Shown: positions 26,046 to 35,633 of the stretch, one piece after another | Numbering within the stretch: position 1 is the first letter of the stretch | Layout of the letters: each line of letters starts with the position of its first letter | Assembly: GCF_028737195.1 (NCBI RefSeq) | Contig: NZ_JAQZAJ010000010.1 | Coordinates: forward strand, 1-64,000 | Source: Pseudovibrio exalbescens | GTDB lineage: Bacteria; Pseudomonadota; Alphaproteobacteria; Rhizobiales; Stappiaceae | Length of the DNA stretch: 64,000 bases | Reading direction: 5' to 3' | Translations under genes and position numbers: made by a program | The notes under the pieces: generated by a model | Seen by the model: only the letters and a program-made list of their open reading frames with translations | Databases searched by the model: none | What the model was told of the DNA's origin: nothing

Positions 26046-27710
26046 TCAGGCGTCGAGTTTCAGGAAGCCAGCTTGCCATGCTGGAAGGGTAATGACTTTG
26101 CCGTCCATGGCAAACTCAAAACCATGCCCCTCGAGCGCTTCCGTCACGCCTTGCCCGGTCAGACTTATTGTTTTTTCCTGGTCGCTCAGATTGAACACAC
26201 AAAGCACGCTGTCCTCGCCAAGTGTCCGGGTAAAACCAAGCACATCTGACTCCAATTGCAGGAACTTCATGTCGCCTTTGATCAAGGCAGGGTGTTGGCG
26301 GCGCCATTTCAAGAAAGTACGTGCCCTGTTCAAAGCAGAGGCAGGGTCGTTCTCCTGAACGCTCACGGCGTTCGCCAAGTGGCGCGCATCAACTGGCAAC
26401 CAGGGCTTGCCAGTGGAGAAGCCACCATTGGGAGCGGTTGTCTCCCACGCCATCGGCGTGCGGCACCCATCGCGGCCCTTGAAATTCGGCCAGAACTCAA
26501 TGCCATAAGGGTCCTGCAGGTCTTCAAAGGCCACGTTCGCCTCCTCAAAGCCCAGCTCCTCGCCTTGATAGAGGCAAGGGCTGCCACGAAGGGAGGCCAC
26601 CACAGCCAGCAAAACCGAGCTGGCTTCACGCTTTTCGAAACCAGCACCCAAACGGGAGACCACGCGGATCACGTCGTGGTTGGACATGGCCCAACTCGCC
26701 CATCCATCGTTGATGGTCGCTTCCAGGTTGCTCACCTTTTCGCGAATGTGTGCAGCGGTCTGGTCTCCTGCAAGAAGGTCAAAGCTGTAGGCCATGTGCA
26801 GGCGGTCATGCCCGGCTGTGTAGTCGGCGATGATCTGGTGAGGGTCTTCATCCGCGCCAATCTCACCCACCATTGTCGTGTCTTGATATTCGTCCATCAC
26901 CGCACGCAGTTTCGTCAAGAACGCTATGTTCTCTGGGCGGGTCTTGTCATAGACGTGAACCTGATAGCCATAAGGGTTGGTTTTGGGCGTAGAAACAGAT
27001 TCTTCTTCTGGCTTGCGCCCCGGATTGCTGCGCAGTTCCTTGTCGTGGAAGTAGAAGTTTGCAGTATCTAGGCGGAAGCCATCCACGCCAATGTCCAGCC
27101 AGAAGCGGGCGGCATTCAGCACGGCCTCCTGAACTTCTTCATTGTGGAAGTTCAGGTCTGGCTGAGAGCGCAGGAAATTGTGCAGGTAGTATTGGTTGCG
27201 GCGCGTATCCCACTGCCAGGAAGAACCGCCAAACACGGAGAGCCAGTTGTTGGGTGGATTGCCGTCATCTTTCGCATCGGCCCACACGTACCAGTCTGCT
27301 TTCGGGTTGGTGCGGTCCTGCCGGCTCTCCTTGAACCATGCATGCTGGTCAGATGTGTGCGAAATCACCAGGTCGATCAGCACACGCAGCCCCTGTGAGT
27401 GCGCCTTCTCAACCAGTTCCTTGAAGTCGTCCAATGTACCAAACATTGGATCGACGTCCTCGTAATCGGAAACGTCATAACCAAAGTCATCCATGGGCGA
27501 CTTCATGAAAGGCGAGATCCAGATTGCATCTGCACCAAGCTCAGCGATGTACGGAAGCTTTGTGGTTATGCCCGGAAGGTCGCCAATGCCGTCACCATTG
27601 CTGTCGAGGTAGGAGCGTGGGTAGATCTGGTAGATCACGGCACCACGCCACCAGTCAGGATCAGCTGCGAGGACTGCGGGATTTTTGTTGCTAGAGGTTG
27701 AAGCAGTCAT
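26046..27710 (-). CDS. aglA: Alpha-glucosidase AglA (GH13)
   Basis: This 554-residue GH13 enzyme starts with DWWRGAVIYQIYPRSYLDSN, the oligo-1,6-glucosidase/alpha-glucosidase fingerprint. The conserved regions are VLIDLVISHTSDQHAWF, DGFRLDTANF with the nucleophile Asp215, the acid/base MVGEIGA, and SNHD. No signal peptide is seen, so it acts in the cytosol on imported sucrose, maltose or trehalose. Start ATG 27710 was chosen because the upstream in-frame extension lies inside aglG coding sequence; aglG stops five bases before. Position between permease and ATPase genes matches aglA of Sinorhizobium. Confidence 0.92.
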   Translation of the reverse strand: MTASTSSNKNPAVLAADPDWWRGAVIYQIYPRSYLDSNGDGIGDLPGITTKLPYIAELGADAIWISPFMKSPMDDFGYDVSDYEDVDPMFGTLDDFKELVEKAHSQGLRVLIDLVISHTSDQHAWFKESRQDRTNPKADWYVWADAKDDGNPPNNWLSVFGGSSWQWDTRRNQYYLHNFLRSQPDLNFHNEEVQEAVLNAARFWLDIGVDGFRLDTANFYFHDKELRSNPGRKPEEESVSTPKTNPYGYQVHVYDKTRPENIAFLTKLRAVMDEYQDTTMVGEIGADEDPHQIIADYTAGHDRLHMAYSFDLLAGDQTAAHIREKVSNLEATINDGWASWAMSNHDVIRVVSRLGAGFEKREASSVLLAVVASLRGSPCLYQGEELGFEEANVAFEDLQDPYGIEFWPNFKGRDGCRTPMAWETTAPNGGFSTGKPWLPVDARHLANAVSVQENDPASALNRARTFLKWRRQHPALIKGDMKFLQLESDVLGFTRTLGEDSVLCVFNLSDQEKTISLTGQGVTEALEGHGFEFAMDGKVITLPAWQAGFLKLDA

Positions 27711-27715
27711 TTTTT

Positions 27716-28558
27716 TTACCCTTTGACAGCACCAGCGGTCAGGCCGGCGACGATTTTTCTTTGGAACACGAGAACAAGCACAACGATCGGCACAGTCACG
27801 ATCACGGAGGCAGCCATGATGTTGCCCCAAGGCAGTTCAAACTCACTGGCCCCAGACATCAGCGCGATGGCCACTGGCACCGTGCGAACTTCATTGGAGA
27901 GCGTAAAGGTCAGCGCGAACAGGAACTCATTCCATGCCGCGATAAAAGCGAGAAGCCCTGTGGTTACCAATGCAGGCCACATCAGGGGCAGGAACACCCG
28001 CCGCACGATGACCCATGATGATGCGCCATCGACAAGAGCGGCTTCTTCCAGCTCCTTGGGCAGCTCACGCATGAACGTGGTCAGCACCCACACGGTGAAC
28101 GGCAACGTCAGCACCGTGTTCGGAATGATCAGGCCGAGCAGGGAGTTATAAACGCCAAGCGCGCGGATCAATTCGAACATCCCGGAGAGAATGGCAACCT
28201 GCGGGAACATGGAGACCGACAGGATGGTCATCAGCAACAGGCCGCGCCCACGGAAAGAGATGCGGGCCAGCGCGTAGGAGGCGGTTACTGCGATAAACAG
28301 CGACAGGCACACCACGGCGGTGGCGACAAGCACAGAGTTCAAGATATTGGTGCCGAACGGTCCTTCCGTGAACACGGAAACGTAGTTCCCCAATGTACCA
28401 ATCTCGGGAAGGATGGAAGAGCTGAACAGCGCCGTTCCTTCTCGGAAAGACGACAGTATCGCGTAGTAGAACGGAAAGACCGAGAGGATCACGACACAGG
28501 CGATCAGGGCATACAGAACAGTCTGCTGGATGATGCGTTTGGTGCGCTGGTTCATCAC
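27716..28558 (-). CDS. aglG: Alpha-glucoside ABC transporter permease AglG
   Basis: This 280-residue inner-membrane permease of the MalG type has six predicted helices. The EAA loop LPKELEEAALVDGASSWVIV near residues 155-175 contacts AglK. The start overlaps the last four bases of aglF (ATGA-type overlap), giving translational coupling. It forms a heterodimer with AglF. Confidence 0.9.
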   Translation of the reverse strand: MMNQRTKRIIQQTVLYALIACVVILSVFPFYYAILSSFREGTALFSSSILPEIGTLGNYVSVFTEGPFGTNILNSVLVATAVVCLSLFIAVTASYALARISFRGRGLLLMTILSVSMFPQVAILSGMFELIRALGVYNSLLGLIIPNTVLTLPFTVWVLTTFMRELPKELEEAALVDGASSWVIVRRVFLPLMWPALVTTGLLAFIAAWNEFLFALTFTLSNEVRTVPVAIALMSGASEFELPWGNIMAASVIVTVPIVVLVLVFQRKIVAGLTAGAVKG

Positions 28559-29517
28559 CGTGGATCCTCCGAGAGTTTCACGTTGCCAGCCATGAGCGTA
28601 AGCGTGGTCATGACGGCGACGATCAGGAACAAGAGGGTTGCGGCAGCCGACCCGTATCCAACTTCCTGGAAATCCACCAGCTGTTGCCGGGCATAAACCG
28701 ACATGGACATGGTGTCTGAGGAATTGGAAGTCAGCACGTAGATCAGATCGAAGATGCGAAGCGCATCAAGGGCGCGGAACACGATGGCCACCATCAGGGC
28801 TGGCTTGATCAGCGGCAGTGTGACCTTGAAGAAAACACGCACCGGATGGACGCCATCCACCCGCGCCGCCTCGTAGATGTCGCCCGGCAGCATCTGCAGG
28901 CCAGCAAGGATCAACAGCGCCATGAAAGGTGTGGTCTTCCAGACGTCCACCATGATCACCGCCCACATTGCCGTATCCGGGTCAGCGGTCCAGGCGATGG
29001 GCTGAGAGATCAAGCCAATGGTCAGGAGAATTTCATTGAGCACGCCAAACTGGTCGTGCAGCATCCAGCCCCACATTTGCGCGGAAACAACCGTTGGGAT
29101 TGCCCATGGGATCAGCACGGCAGCGCGCACAAATCCACGGCCTTTGAACTCGGCATTCAGCACCAGTGCGATGAACAGGCCGAATATGGTTTCAAGACTT
29201 ACGGACACCACGGTGAACCAAAGCGTGTTCCAGACGGCGTTCCACCAATCTGGGTCAACGAGCACGCCATAGGCCTCGCCATCAAACGTCACATAGTAGT
29301 TCTCAAGGCCGATAAAGGTCGTTTGGGAAAGGTCGGTTAGGTTGGCGTCGGTAAAGCCGAGCCAGATCGTACGCAACAGCGGCCAGCCAGCAACCACAGC
29401 CAGTACGATCAGCATGGGAGATAGAAACAGCCAGGCCGAGCGGATGCGGGCGGACGTAAGATCGGATTTTTGCATCCTCTTATTGCCAGCGCCATTTGCG
29501 GACAGAGCAAGAGTCAT
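28555..29517 (-). CDS. aglF: Alpha-glucoside ABC transporter permease AglF
   Basis: This 320-residue permease of the MalF type has about six membrane helices and the cytoplasmic coupling loop LPGDIYEAARVDGVHPVRVF. GAGGG lies eight bases upstream of ATG 29517. It follows aglE by 114 bp. That gap contains an inverted repeat around 29570-29605 (CACCGGAGGCGGATCCCGCC with GCGGCGGGTG) that may be an attenuating hairpin after the binding-protein gene, a common arrangement that raises binding-protein levels. Confidence 0.9.
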   Translation of the reverse strand: MTLALSANGAGNKRMQKSDLTSARIRSAWLFLSPMLIVLAVVAGWPLLRTIWLGFTDANLTDLSQTTFIGLENYYVTFDGEAYGVLVDPDWWNAVWNTLWFTVVSVSLETIFGLFIALVLNAEFKGRGFVRAAVLIPWAIPTVVSAQMWGWMLHDQFGVLNEILLTIGLISQPIAWTADPDTAMWAVIMVDVWKTTPFMALLILAGLQMLPGDIYEAARVDGVHPVRVFFKVTLPLIKPALMVAIVFRALDALRIFDLIYVLTSNSSDTMSMSVYARQQLVDFQEVGYGSAAATLLFLIVAVMTTLTLMAGNVKLSEDPR

Positions 29518-29631
29518 CTGTCAAACCCTCAAGAGAGAATTGGGTGCTCTGATGCCGGTCACTTGCAGCACCGGAGGCGGATCCCGCCGCAACACGTTGG
29601 TTGCGGCGGGTGCTCAGTCACTGAGATGAGC

Positions 29632-30897
29632 CTACCAGCTTCTGCGCTTGATGCGCTTCAGGTCGCGCTCAAGGTCTTCGAGGGAGGTCGCAGCGTCCTT
29701 CTTGCCACTCAGTACTTCATGAACGGCGTTGTAGAAGGCGTTGGAAACCTTGTTGTAGTTGGCACCGGTGGCGCGGGATGGACGGGCCACTGCATTGGTG
29801 AAGGTATCCTGCAGCTGACCGATAAATGGTGTCGCCGCCAGAATTTCCTCATCCGTGTAAAGAGAAGAGATTGTTGGGTTGTAGGACCCTTCAATTGCGC
29901 GACGTTTTTGCTCTTCCTTGCGGGTCAGCCACATGACGAGGTCAGCCGCTGCATCCGGGCTTTCGGTATACTTGGAGACAGCCAGCTGCCAGCCACCCAA
30001 TGCGCCGGTTTGCTTTCCTTCTTCACCGCCCTTAGGCAGAGCCATCACGCCGACCTTGCCCTTGATCGGGGAGTCGTCGCTTTGGGACAGTGCCCAAGCA
30101 TAAGGCCAGTTGCGCATGAAGACAGCGTTGCCAGACTGGAACACGCCGCGGGAATCCTCTTCCTGATAGTTCAACACACCTTCAGGTGCGATGGTTCCAA
30201 CCCAGCTCGCCGCCATTGTCAGTGCTTCTGCGGCCTGGGGGTTGTTGATGGTGATGTCCCCTTCGGCAGATACGATAGAGCCACCGTTGAAGCTGTCGAC
30301 CCATTCGATTGCGTCACAGGTCAGGCCTTCATATGCCTTCGCCTGAAAAACGAAGCCCCACATTTTCTCGTTGCCAGCTTCGCGCTCGGCATCTTGGATT
30401 TTTTGTGCTGTCGAGGTCAGCTCCTGCCAGGTGGCTGGCTTGTCCTCGCCATACTTTTCAAGCAAGTCTTTTCGGTAGTAAAGCAGGCCCGCGTCGGTGT
30501 AGGACGGCATGGCCACCAGCTTGCCCTTGTAGGTGTTGTTTTCGATGATCGCCGGGAAGTGATCTGTTTCCGCGCCATTCGTGTATGGCGAAAGATCGAG
30601 CAGATGGCTGCCAAGAATACCCGGCCAGATCACGTCAACCTCGAACACGTCGATGTCGCTGGAGCCTGAGCCCAGGATCTGTTGATACAGAGCCAGCTGA
30701 TCGTTGGTGGAAGTTGGAACGGAAATTACATTCACGGTGTGGCCGGTTTTTTCTTCCCACTCAGCAACAGCTTCCTTGCAGAGCTGCTGGCCTTTGCCAA
30801 CCGTGCCGCACGCGATGTTGAGTTCGGCAGCAGAAACAGAGCCTGCGGCCGCAAAAGTAAGAACAGCGCCTGCGAGAAGTGTTTGACGTAATGTCAT
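29632..30897 (-). CDS. aglE: Alpha-glucoside ABC transporter substrate-binding protein AglE
   Basis: This is a 421-residue periplasmic binding protein of the MalE/family-1 type. ATG 30897 has GGAGG eight bases upstream and yields a clean signal peptide MTLRQTLLAGAVLTFAAA ending at SVSAAE. Other family features are DVFEVDVIWPGILGSHLLDL, LLYYRKDLLEKYG and MRNWPYAWALSQS. It recognises alpha-glucosides such as sucrose, maltose or trehalose, by analogy with Sinorhizobium AglE. First gene of the aglEFGAK operon, transcribed away from the LacI-type regulator; operator sites lie upstream. Confidence 0.9.
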   Translation of the reverse strand: MTLRQTLLAGAVLTFAAAGSVSAAELNIACGTVGKGQQLCKEAVAEWEEKTGHTVNVISVPTSTNDQLALYQQILGSGSSDIDVFEVDVIWPGILGSHLLDLSPYTNGAETDHFPAIIENNTYKGKLVAMPSYTDAGLLYYRKDLLEKYGEDKPATWQELTSTAQKIQDAEREAGNEKMWGFVFQAKAYEGLTCDAIEWVDSFNGGSIVSAEGDITINNPQAAEALTMAASWVGTIAPEGVLNYQEEDSRGVFQSGNAVFMRNWPYAWALSQSDDSPIKGKVGVMALPKGGEEGKQTGALGGWQLAVSKYTESPDAAADLVMWLTRKEEQKRRAIEGSYNPTISSLYTDEEILAATPFIGQLQDTFTNAVARPSRATGANYNKVSNAFYNAVHEVLSGKKDAATSLEDLERDLKRIKRRSW

Positions 30898-31019
30898 TGG
30901 GACGTCCTCCATTTCGTCCTTGGCGCAGAGCAATCGGAAAATCCCCCATCCGAACTCTGCTGTACCCATCTCCCCGAAATTTGAGGAGAGCGAAAAGCGC
31001 TGATTTAATCTGGTCATAT

Positions 31020-31033
31020 CCAAAGCGCTTTGG
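31020..31033. promoter_or_regulatory. LacI-family operator O1 near aglE
   Basis: Perfect 14-bp palindrome CCAAAGCGCTTTGG, 123 bp upstream of the aglE start. A TTGACA hexamer on the minus strand (31068 to 31063) could be the -35 of the aglE promoter, placing O1 at or just after the transcription start, so binding would block initiation. A degenerate half-site AAAGCGCT follows at 30994-31001. Confidence 0.75.
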
Positions 31034-31230
31034 GTGCTTAGCGTGGCTCAGAGATTTCACAGTGTCAACCGTCAAAAAATGAAAAAATATCACTGATTGG
31101 CATGTTGCATGGCAGAAATGCAGAGTTTTCGCGCTCTACCTGTCTTTGGTAGGCTCTACTACCTATGGCGTGATCAGGTAGGGGTGAGGCGTATTGGCTC
31201 GCCTTGTGCATCAGGTTCAAGGTTGCATAT

Positions 31231-31244
31231 CCAAAGCGCTTTGG
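31231..31244. promoter_or_regulatory. LacI-family operator O2 between aglE and aglR
   Basis: A second copy of CCAAAGCGCTTTGG, identical to O1 and sharing five more upstream bases (CATAT). Centre-to-centre distance to O1 is 211 bp, close to an integral number of helical turns, which allows looping by a tetramer or two dimers. It lies 151 bp upstream of the regulator start and may also mediate autoregulation. Confidence 0.75.
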
Positions 31245-31394
31245 TAAACTCGTTTGCCTTGATATGCCCATTCGGCTATTCAGCAAATAACCTTTGCCGG
31301 GTCATGAGGTGGTTCGCTGAACCCAACTATTTGAAAGAAATGAAAAAGTGCAGCTTGGGATCTCGGATACACCGCAGCATTTCTGGAGGGAAAG

Positions 31395-32414
31395 ATGAAT
31401 CTTAAAGCGCTCTCCGAGCATTTGGGCCTTTCCCAAACAACGGTAAGCAGAGCCTTGAATGGTTATTCGGACGTAGCCCAGGAAACCCGTGAGCGCGTTG
31501 CAAGAGCAGCGCAGGAGCTGGGTTATCGTCCCAATGCCAATGCAAAGCGTCTGGCGACCGGTCGTTCTTCCATCATCGGTGTCTCGTTTCCAACCGGGCG
31601 CAATATGCTGGTTGACCCACACTTTATCGACTTTCTCGCGGGGCTGTCTCATCAGGCGTCTGAGCTGGACCATGACATTCTCATTTCCGCAATCAAGAAC
31701 GACCCCGGTGAAGCCTACAAACGTATGGCAAACAAAGGCACTGTCGACGCCATGGTGCTGCTGGGCCTCTATCTCAACAACGAGATTCTGGAGTTGATGC
31801 ATAGCCTGAAGCTGCCCTTCATTGTGCACGGCCGCATCCCCTCAGACGCCAGTTATGCCTACATGGATATCGACAATCATGGCGCGTTGTATCAGGCTAC
31901 CAAGCTCATGCTGCAGCTGGGGCACAAGCGCATTGCAAATCTTGATGGGCCTGTAAACCAGTCGTTCTCCAGAGACCGGGCAAAAGGGTGGAGTGATGCA
32001 CTGGGTGAGGCGGGCATAAAGCCTTGCGTGGAATACTTGTGCCACGGCAACATGACAGACGAGAACGGTTATCTGTTTGCAAAACAGGTTCTTGCCTTGG
32101 AGGAGCCGCCCACCGCGCTCATTTGTTCTAGTGTCATCATGGCCGCTGGCGCCTATCGCGCTTGCGCAGAGTTGGGCTTGAAGGTTGGTGAGGACGTGTC
32201 GATCATGGCTCATGACGATGATCTACCGATGTATTTCCCGGAGAAAATGGATCCGCCGCTCACTGTAACACGCTCGCCCATTCGTGCCGCGGGGGTTGAG
32301 ATTGCCAAAATGGCCGTAGACCTGATCAACGGAGCCCCCATCGAGAGCTGTCAGAAGGTTTGGCCAGTGGATCTTATTTTCCGAAGCTCAACAGCCCCGC
32401 CCAAGAGCGCCTGA
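31395..32414 (+). CDS. aglR: LacI-family regulator of the agl operon, AglR-like
   Basis: This 339-residue protein has the LacI helix-turn-helix and hinge at the N-terminus (LKALSEHLGLSQTTVSRALNGYSDVAQETRERV; hinge helix YRPNANAKRLATGRS). A periplasmic-binding-protein-like effector domain follows from about residue 60. GGAGGG precedes ATG 31395. It diverges from aglEFGAK as in Sinorhizobium meliloti, and two identical palindromes of LacI-operator type occupy the shared promoter region. Repression relieved by an alpha-glucoside is the expected mode. Confidence 0.9.
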   Translation: MNLKALSEHLGLSQTTVSRALNGYSDVAQETRERVARAAQELGYRPNANAKRLATGRSSIIGVSFPTGRNMLVDPHFIDFLAGLSHQASELDHDILISAIKNDPGEAYKRMANKGTVDAMVLLGLYLNNEILELMHSLKLPFIVHGRIPSDASYAYMDIDNHGALYQATKLMLQLGHKRIANLDGPVNQSFSRDRAKGWSDALGEAGIKPCVEYLCHGNMTDENGYLFAKQVLALEEPPTALICSSVIMAAGAYRACAELGLKVGEDVSIMAHDDDLPMYFPEKMDPPLTVTRSPIRAAGVEIAKMAVDLINGAPIESCQKVWPVDLIFRSSTAPPKSA

Positions 32415-32696
32415 GACCGGTTTGATCTTGGACGCAAAGATATTTCACAGGCAGGCGATTAGGAAAACAATCTCCCGGCACTCCTAGCTTTGCGTCTTGG
32501 TTAAGAACAGGCTTTTCTCCCAAAGCGCCGTTAGAGTCTCTCTGCATTGAATGGGAGGGACGTTCGGCACCGCACACCTGAGCAGTTTTAAACCTACGTA
32601 TTATTGCGCCTGCGAGGAAGGGGTGAAACCATCCCGCCATACCGCAGCGGTCCATGGGAGTTCAGGGGTGCTGCCGACAATTTCAGGGAGAACATG

Positions 32697-33860
32697 ATGG
32701 CCGCTATCATTGGCTGGTCCCACTCGCCGTTTGGCAAGTTGGCTGACGAAACCGTCGAAACGCTCATTACCAAGGTTGCAACCGAGGCAATTGCAGATGC
32801 GGGTCTGCAGCCAGAGGACATCGATGAGATTGTTCTCGGTCACTTCAATGCCGGTTTTTCCGCGCAGGATTTTACAGCAAGTCTGGTTCTGCAGGCCAGC
32901 GACAAGCTGCGCTTCAAGCCAACCACCCGAGTTGAGAACGCCTGTGCCACCGGTTCTGCTGCCGTGCATCAAGGTGTGAGAGCCATTGCTGCCAAACAGG
33001 CGAAGTTCGTTCTCGTGGTTGGGGTGGAGCAGATGACCACCACACCAGGGCCTGAAATCGGTAAAAATCTTCTCAAAGCCTCCTATTTGCCAGAGGATGG
33101 CGATACGCCAGCGGGCTTTGCAGGCGTCTTTGGCAAGATTGCTGGAATGTATTTCCAAAAGTACGGCGATCAAAGCGAGGCGCTCGCCCATATTGCAGCT
33201 AAGAACCACAAGAACGGCGTTGAGAACCCCTATGCGCAGATGCGCAAGGATTTGGGCGTGGAGTTCTGCCTCAACGAATCTGAGAAGAACCCATTCGTGG
33301 CCGGTCCTTTGAAACGTACCGACTGCTCCCTTGTGTCTGATGGTGCAGCGGCCCTCGTCCTCACCGACACCACGACAGCGCTTGCTGCTAAAAAAGCTGT
33401 CGCCTTCCGCGGAATGGCTCATGTTCAGGACTTTCTGCCCATGTCCAAGCGCGACATCCTGAAGTTTGAAGGATGCTCAGAGGGCTGGCGCAAGGCGCTT
33501 GGTTCCGCTGGCCTTTCCTTGGAAGACCTTGATTTTGTTGAGACCCACGATTGTTTCACAATCGCCGAGCTTATTGAGTATGAGGCCATGGGATTGGTGC
33601 CAGAAGGACAAGGCGCAACGGCCATACTTGAAGGTTGGACCCAGAAGGACGGCAAGCTTCCAGTCAACCCGTCAGGTGGGTTGAAGGCCAAAGGTCATCC
33701 AATTGGCGCAACGGGCGTGTCCATGCATGCACTCACTGCCATGCAGCTCACCGGTACTGCGGGCGGCATCCAGGTGGAAGGTGCGGAGATCGGCGGCATC
33801 TTCAACATGGGCGGTGCAGCAGTTGCAAACTACGTCTCGATTATGCAGCGTATGAAATAA
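32697..33860 (+). CDS. Thiolase / acetyl-CoA acyltransferase family protein
   Basis: This 387-residue enzyme of the thiolase superfamily has VENACATGSAAVHQGVRAI with the acylated Cys near residue 83, and VETHDCFTIAEL with a His-containing motif. The C-terminal SGGLKAKGHPIGATG carries the catalytic His. The N-terminus AAIIGWSHSPFGKL and the ETHD motif place it near the SCP-x/'acetyl-CoA acetyltransferase' branch rather than PhaA. It may cleave or condense a branched or unusual acyl-CoA. AGGGAG lies six bases upstream of ATG 32697; ATG 32694 directly before is possible. It appears monocistronic, with a terminator 70 bp after its stop. Confidence 0.85.
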   Translation: MAAIIGWSHSPFGKLADETVETLITKVATEAIADAGLQPEDIDEIVLGHFNAGFSAQDFTASLVLQASDKLRFKPTTRVENACATGSAAVHQGVRAIAAKQAKFVLVVGVEQMTTTPGPEIGKNLLKASYLPEDGDTPAGFAGVFGKIAGMYFQKYGDQSEALAHIAAKNHKNGVENPYAQMRKDLGVEFCLNESEKNPFVAGPLKRTDCSLVSDGAAALVLTDTTTALAAKKAVAFRGMAHVQDFLPMSKRDILKFEGCSEGWRKALGSAGLSLEDLDFVETHDCFTIAELIEYEAMGLVPEGQGATAILEGWTQKDGKLPVNPSGGLKAKGHPIGATGVSMHALTAMQLTGTAGGIQVEGAEIGGIFNMGGAAVANYVSIMQRMK

Positions 33861-33930
33861 CCTTCTCTTTTGGGCCTGCATGGTAGGCGCAAACCACTGC
33901 AATTCCGGCACTCAAAAGAATGAGAGCACT

Positions 33931-33962
33931 AAACGGGCCCGCAATCGCGCTGGGCCCGTTTT
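33931..33962 (+). terminator. Rho-independent terminator after the thiolase gene
   Basis: An inverted repeat AAACGGGCCC / GGGCCCGTTT with an 11-base loop is followed by TTCCTTTA. The GC-rich stem with flanking A and T tracts is typical. Confidence 0.85.
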
Positions 33963-34158
33963 CCTTTATGTCCGATTGAGGGCAGTGCGTTTTCCTCAAA
34001 GCCAGCTTGTTGGATTCATTTCGCCGTGCTGTGCCATGCGGCGCAATGAAAATCCTTTTCTAACATCGTTCGCGCCTTTGAAACGACATGCCCCGCCAAA
34101 AATCGCGGAAACCCGTAGTCTCCCAGCAAATGGAAATCATGCACCCTAGGAGAGCGGG

Positions 34159-35622
34159 ATGCGGGCTGACACAAACAAAACAGTTGCCAATGAGCGCAAG
34201 CTTGCGGTCTTCCCAACCTTTCAAAAGGTGGCGGGCCGGACCGTCGTTATCGTCGGTTCAGGGGGCGAAGCGGCACCAAAGGTAAGACTGCTGGCCCAAA
34301 CTCAGGCCAACATCCTCATCATTGCCGAGGAGGAGCCAGAGGAAGAACTCTTGGCTGCCGCAGCCGGTGCTGGTGCAGAAGTACGCCGGGAACGGTTCCG
34401 TCCAGAACATGTGAGGGGCGCTGCGCTCGTCTTTGGGGCCTCTGGTGACGAGGACAAGGACCGTGCCGTGGTTGAAGCCGGTCGTGCTGCGGGCATTCCT
34501 TCCAACGCTGTTGACCGGCCAGAGCTTTGCGACTTTTACGTTGGCGCTCTGGTGAACCGGGCACCCGTAGCTGTCGCGATCACCTCAACCGGCGTTGGGC
34601 CGGTCTATGCCCGCCACATCCGCGCAGCCATCGAAGCCATGCTGCCCATGGAAGCGGGCCGTCTTGCAAGGCTGGCCGAGAACCTTCGTGACGTGGTCTC
34701 CACAGTCATCAAGTCTGGGCGTTTGCGCCGTCGCTTCTGGGCGCAGTTCTTCTCTGGCAGTATTGCAGCCAACGTCTTCAAGGGCGATGAGCAAAAAGCA
34801 CGACTGCAGATCCAGCGTCTCCTGAGCGATGTTCAGGACGAAGCTGGCTATGTATGGCTCGTGGGCGCAGGGCCGGGTGCTGAAGACCTTCTCACCCTGC
34901 GCGCCCAGCGGGTGCTTCAGGAAGCGGATGTGATTTTCTACGACGCTTTGGTGCCAGAAGCCGTGGTGTCCATGGGCCGCAGAGATGCAGAGCGCATCAG
35001 CGTTGGCAAGCGCAAGGGGCAGCACTCGGTTTCACAAAAAGAGATCAATGCACATCTTGTGGAAGCTGCCAGGCAGGGCAAGCGCGTTGTGCGTCTCAAG
35101 GCTGGCGATCCGCTCATCTTCGGCCGGGCAGGGGAAGAAATGGAAGCGCTCCGCGAAGCCCAGATCGACTTTGAGGTGGTGCCCGGTGTCACCGCCGCGT
35201 TCGCAGCCGCTGCTTCCACCCAATTGCCGCTCACGCTTCGTGGTGTTGCGTCTTCTCTGGTCTTTGCGACTGGGCACGATCAGGACGGCAAGACCTTGCC
35301 GAGGTGGGCGCAGTTGGCGCTGTCCGGCAGCACCACGGCCGTTTACATGGGCCGAACTGTTGCGGGCAAGATTGCAGCCCGCCTTCTGGCTGCTGGCCTG
35401 AAATCAAGCACACCGGTCATGGCCGTGGAAAATGCCGCCCATCCGGACGAGCGCGTTTTTGCAGGCACCCTTCGCGAGATGACCGACCTCGCAGCACGGG
35501 ATGATATCGCAGGCCCTGTTCTCATCGTGATTGGCGATGTGGTGGCCCATGCTGATTTGTCTTCCGCGCTGCCGCTTGGTCAGACCGAAAATCAGGAATT
35601 GCTGGCCTCTGCGGCCGCTTGA
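34159..35622 (+). CDS. cysG: Sirohaem synthase CysG (trifunctional)
   Basis: This 487-residue fusion protein has an N-terminal precorrin-2 dehydrogenase/ferrochelatase domain (about 15-220; VVIVGSGGEAAPKVRLLAQT is the NAD site, ITSTGVGPVYARHIR the active region). A C-terminal SUMT uroporphyrinogen-III methyltransferase domain follows (about 230-475; VWLVGAGPGAEDLLTLRA, LKAGDPLIFGRAGEE). It converts uroporphyrinogen III to sirohaem, the cofactor of the sulfite reductase encoded 330 bp downstream. First gene of a five-gene sulfate-assimilation operon. Confidence 0.93.
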   Translation: MRADTNKTVANERKLAVFPTFQKVAGRTVVIVGSGGEAAPKVRLLAQTQANILIIAEEEPEEELLAAAAGAGAEVRRERFRPEHVRGAALVFGASGDEDKDRAVVEAGRAAGIPSNAVDRPELCDFYVGALVNRAPVAVAITSTGVGPVYARHIRAAIEAMLPMEAGRLARLAENLRDVVSTVIKSGRLRRRFWAQFFSGSIAANVFKGDEQKARLQIQRLLSDVQDEAGYVWLVGAGPGAEDLLTLRAQRVLQEADVIFYDALVPEAVVSMGRRDAERISVGKRKGQHSVSQKEINAHLVEAARQGKRVVRLKAGDPLIFGRAGEEMEALREAQIDFEVVPGVTAAFAAAASTQLPLTLRGVASSLVFATGHDQDGKTLPRWAQLALSGSTTAVYMGRTVAGKIAARLLAAGLKSSTPVMAVENAAHPDERVFAGTLREMTDLAARDDIAGPVLIVIGDVVAHADLSSALPLGQTENQELLASAAA

Positions 35623-35633
35623 GGAGACCCCCT

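Noticed and set aside
24804-26249. 481-residue plus-strand reading frame opposite aglK
   Set aside because: It is antisense to the clear ABC ATPase and alpha-glucosidase genes and shows no recognisable protein features.
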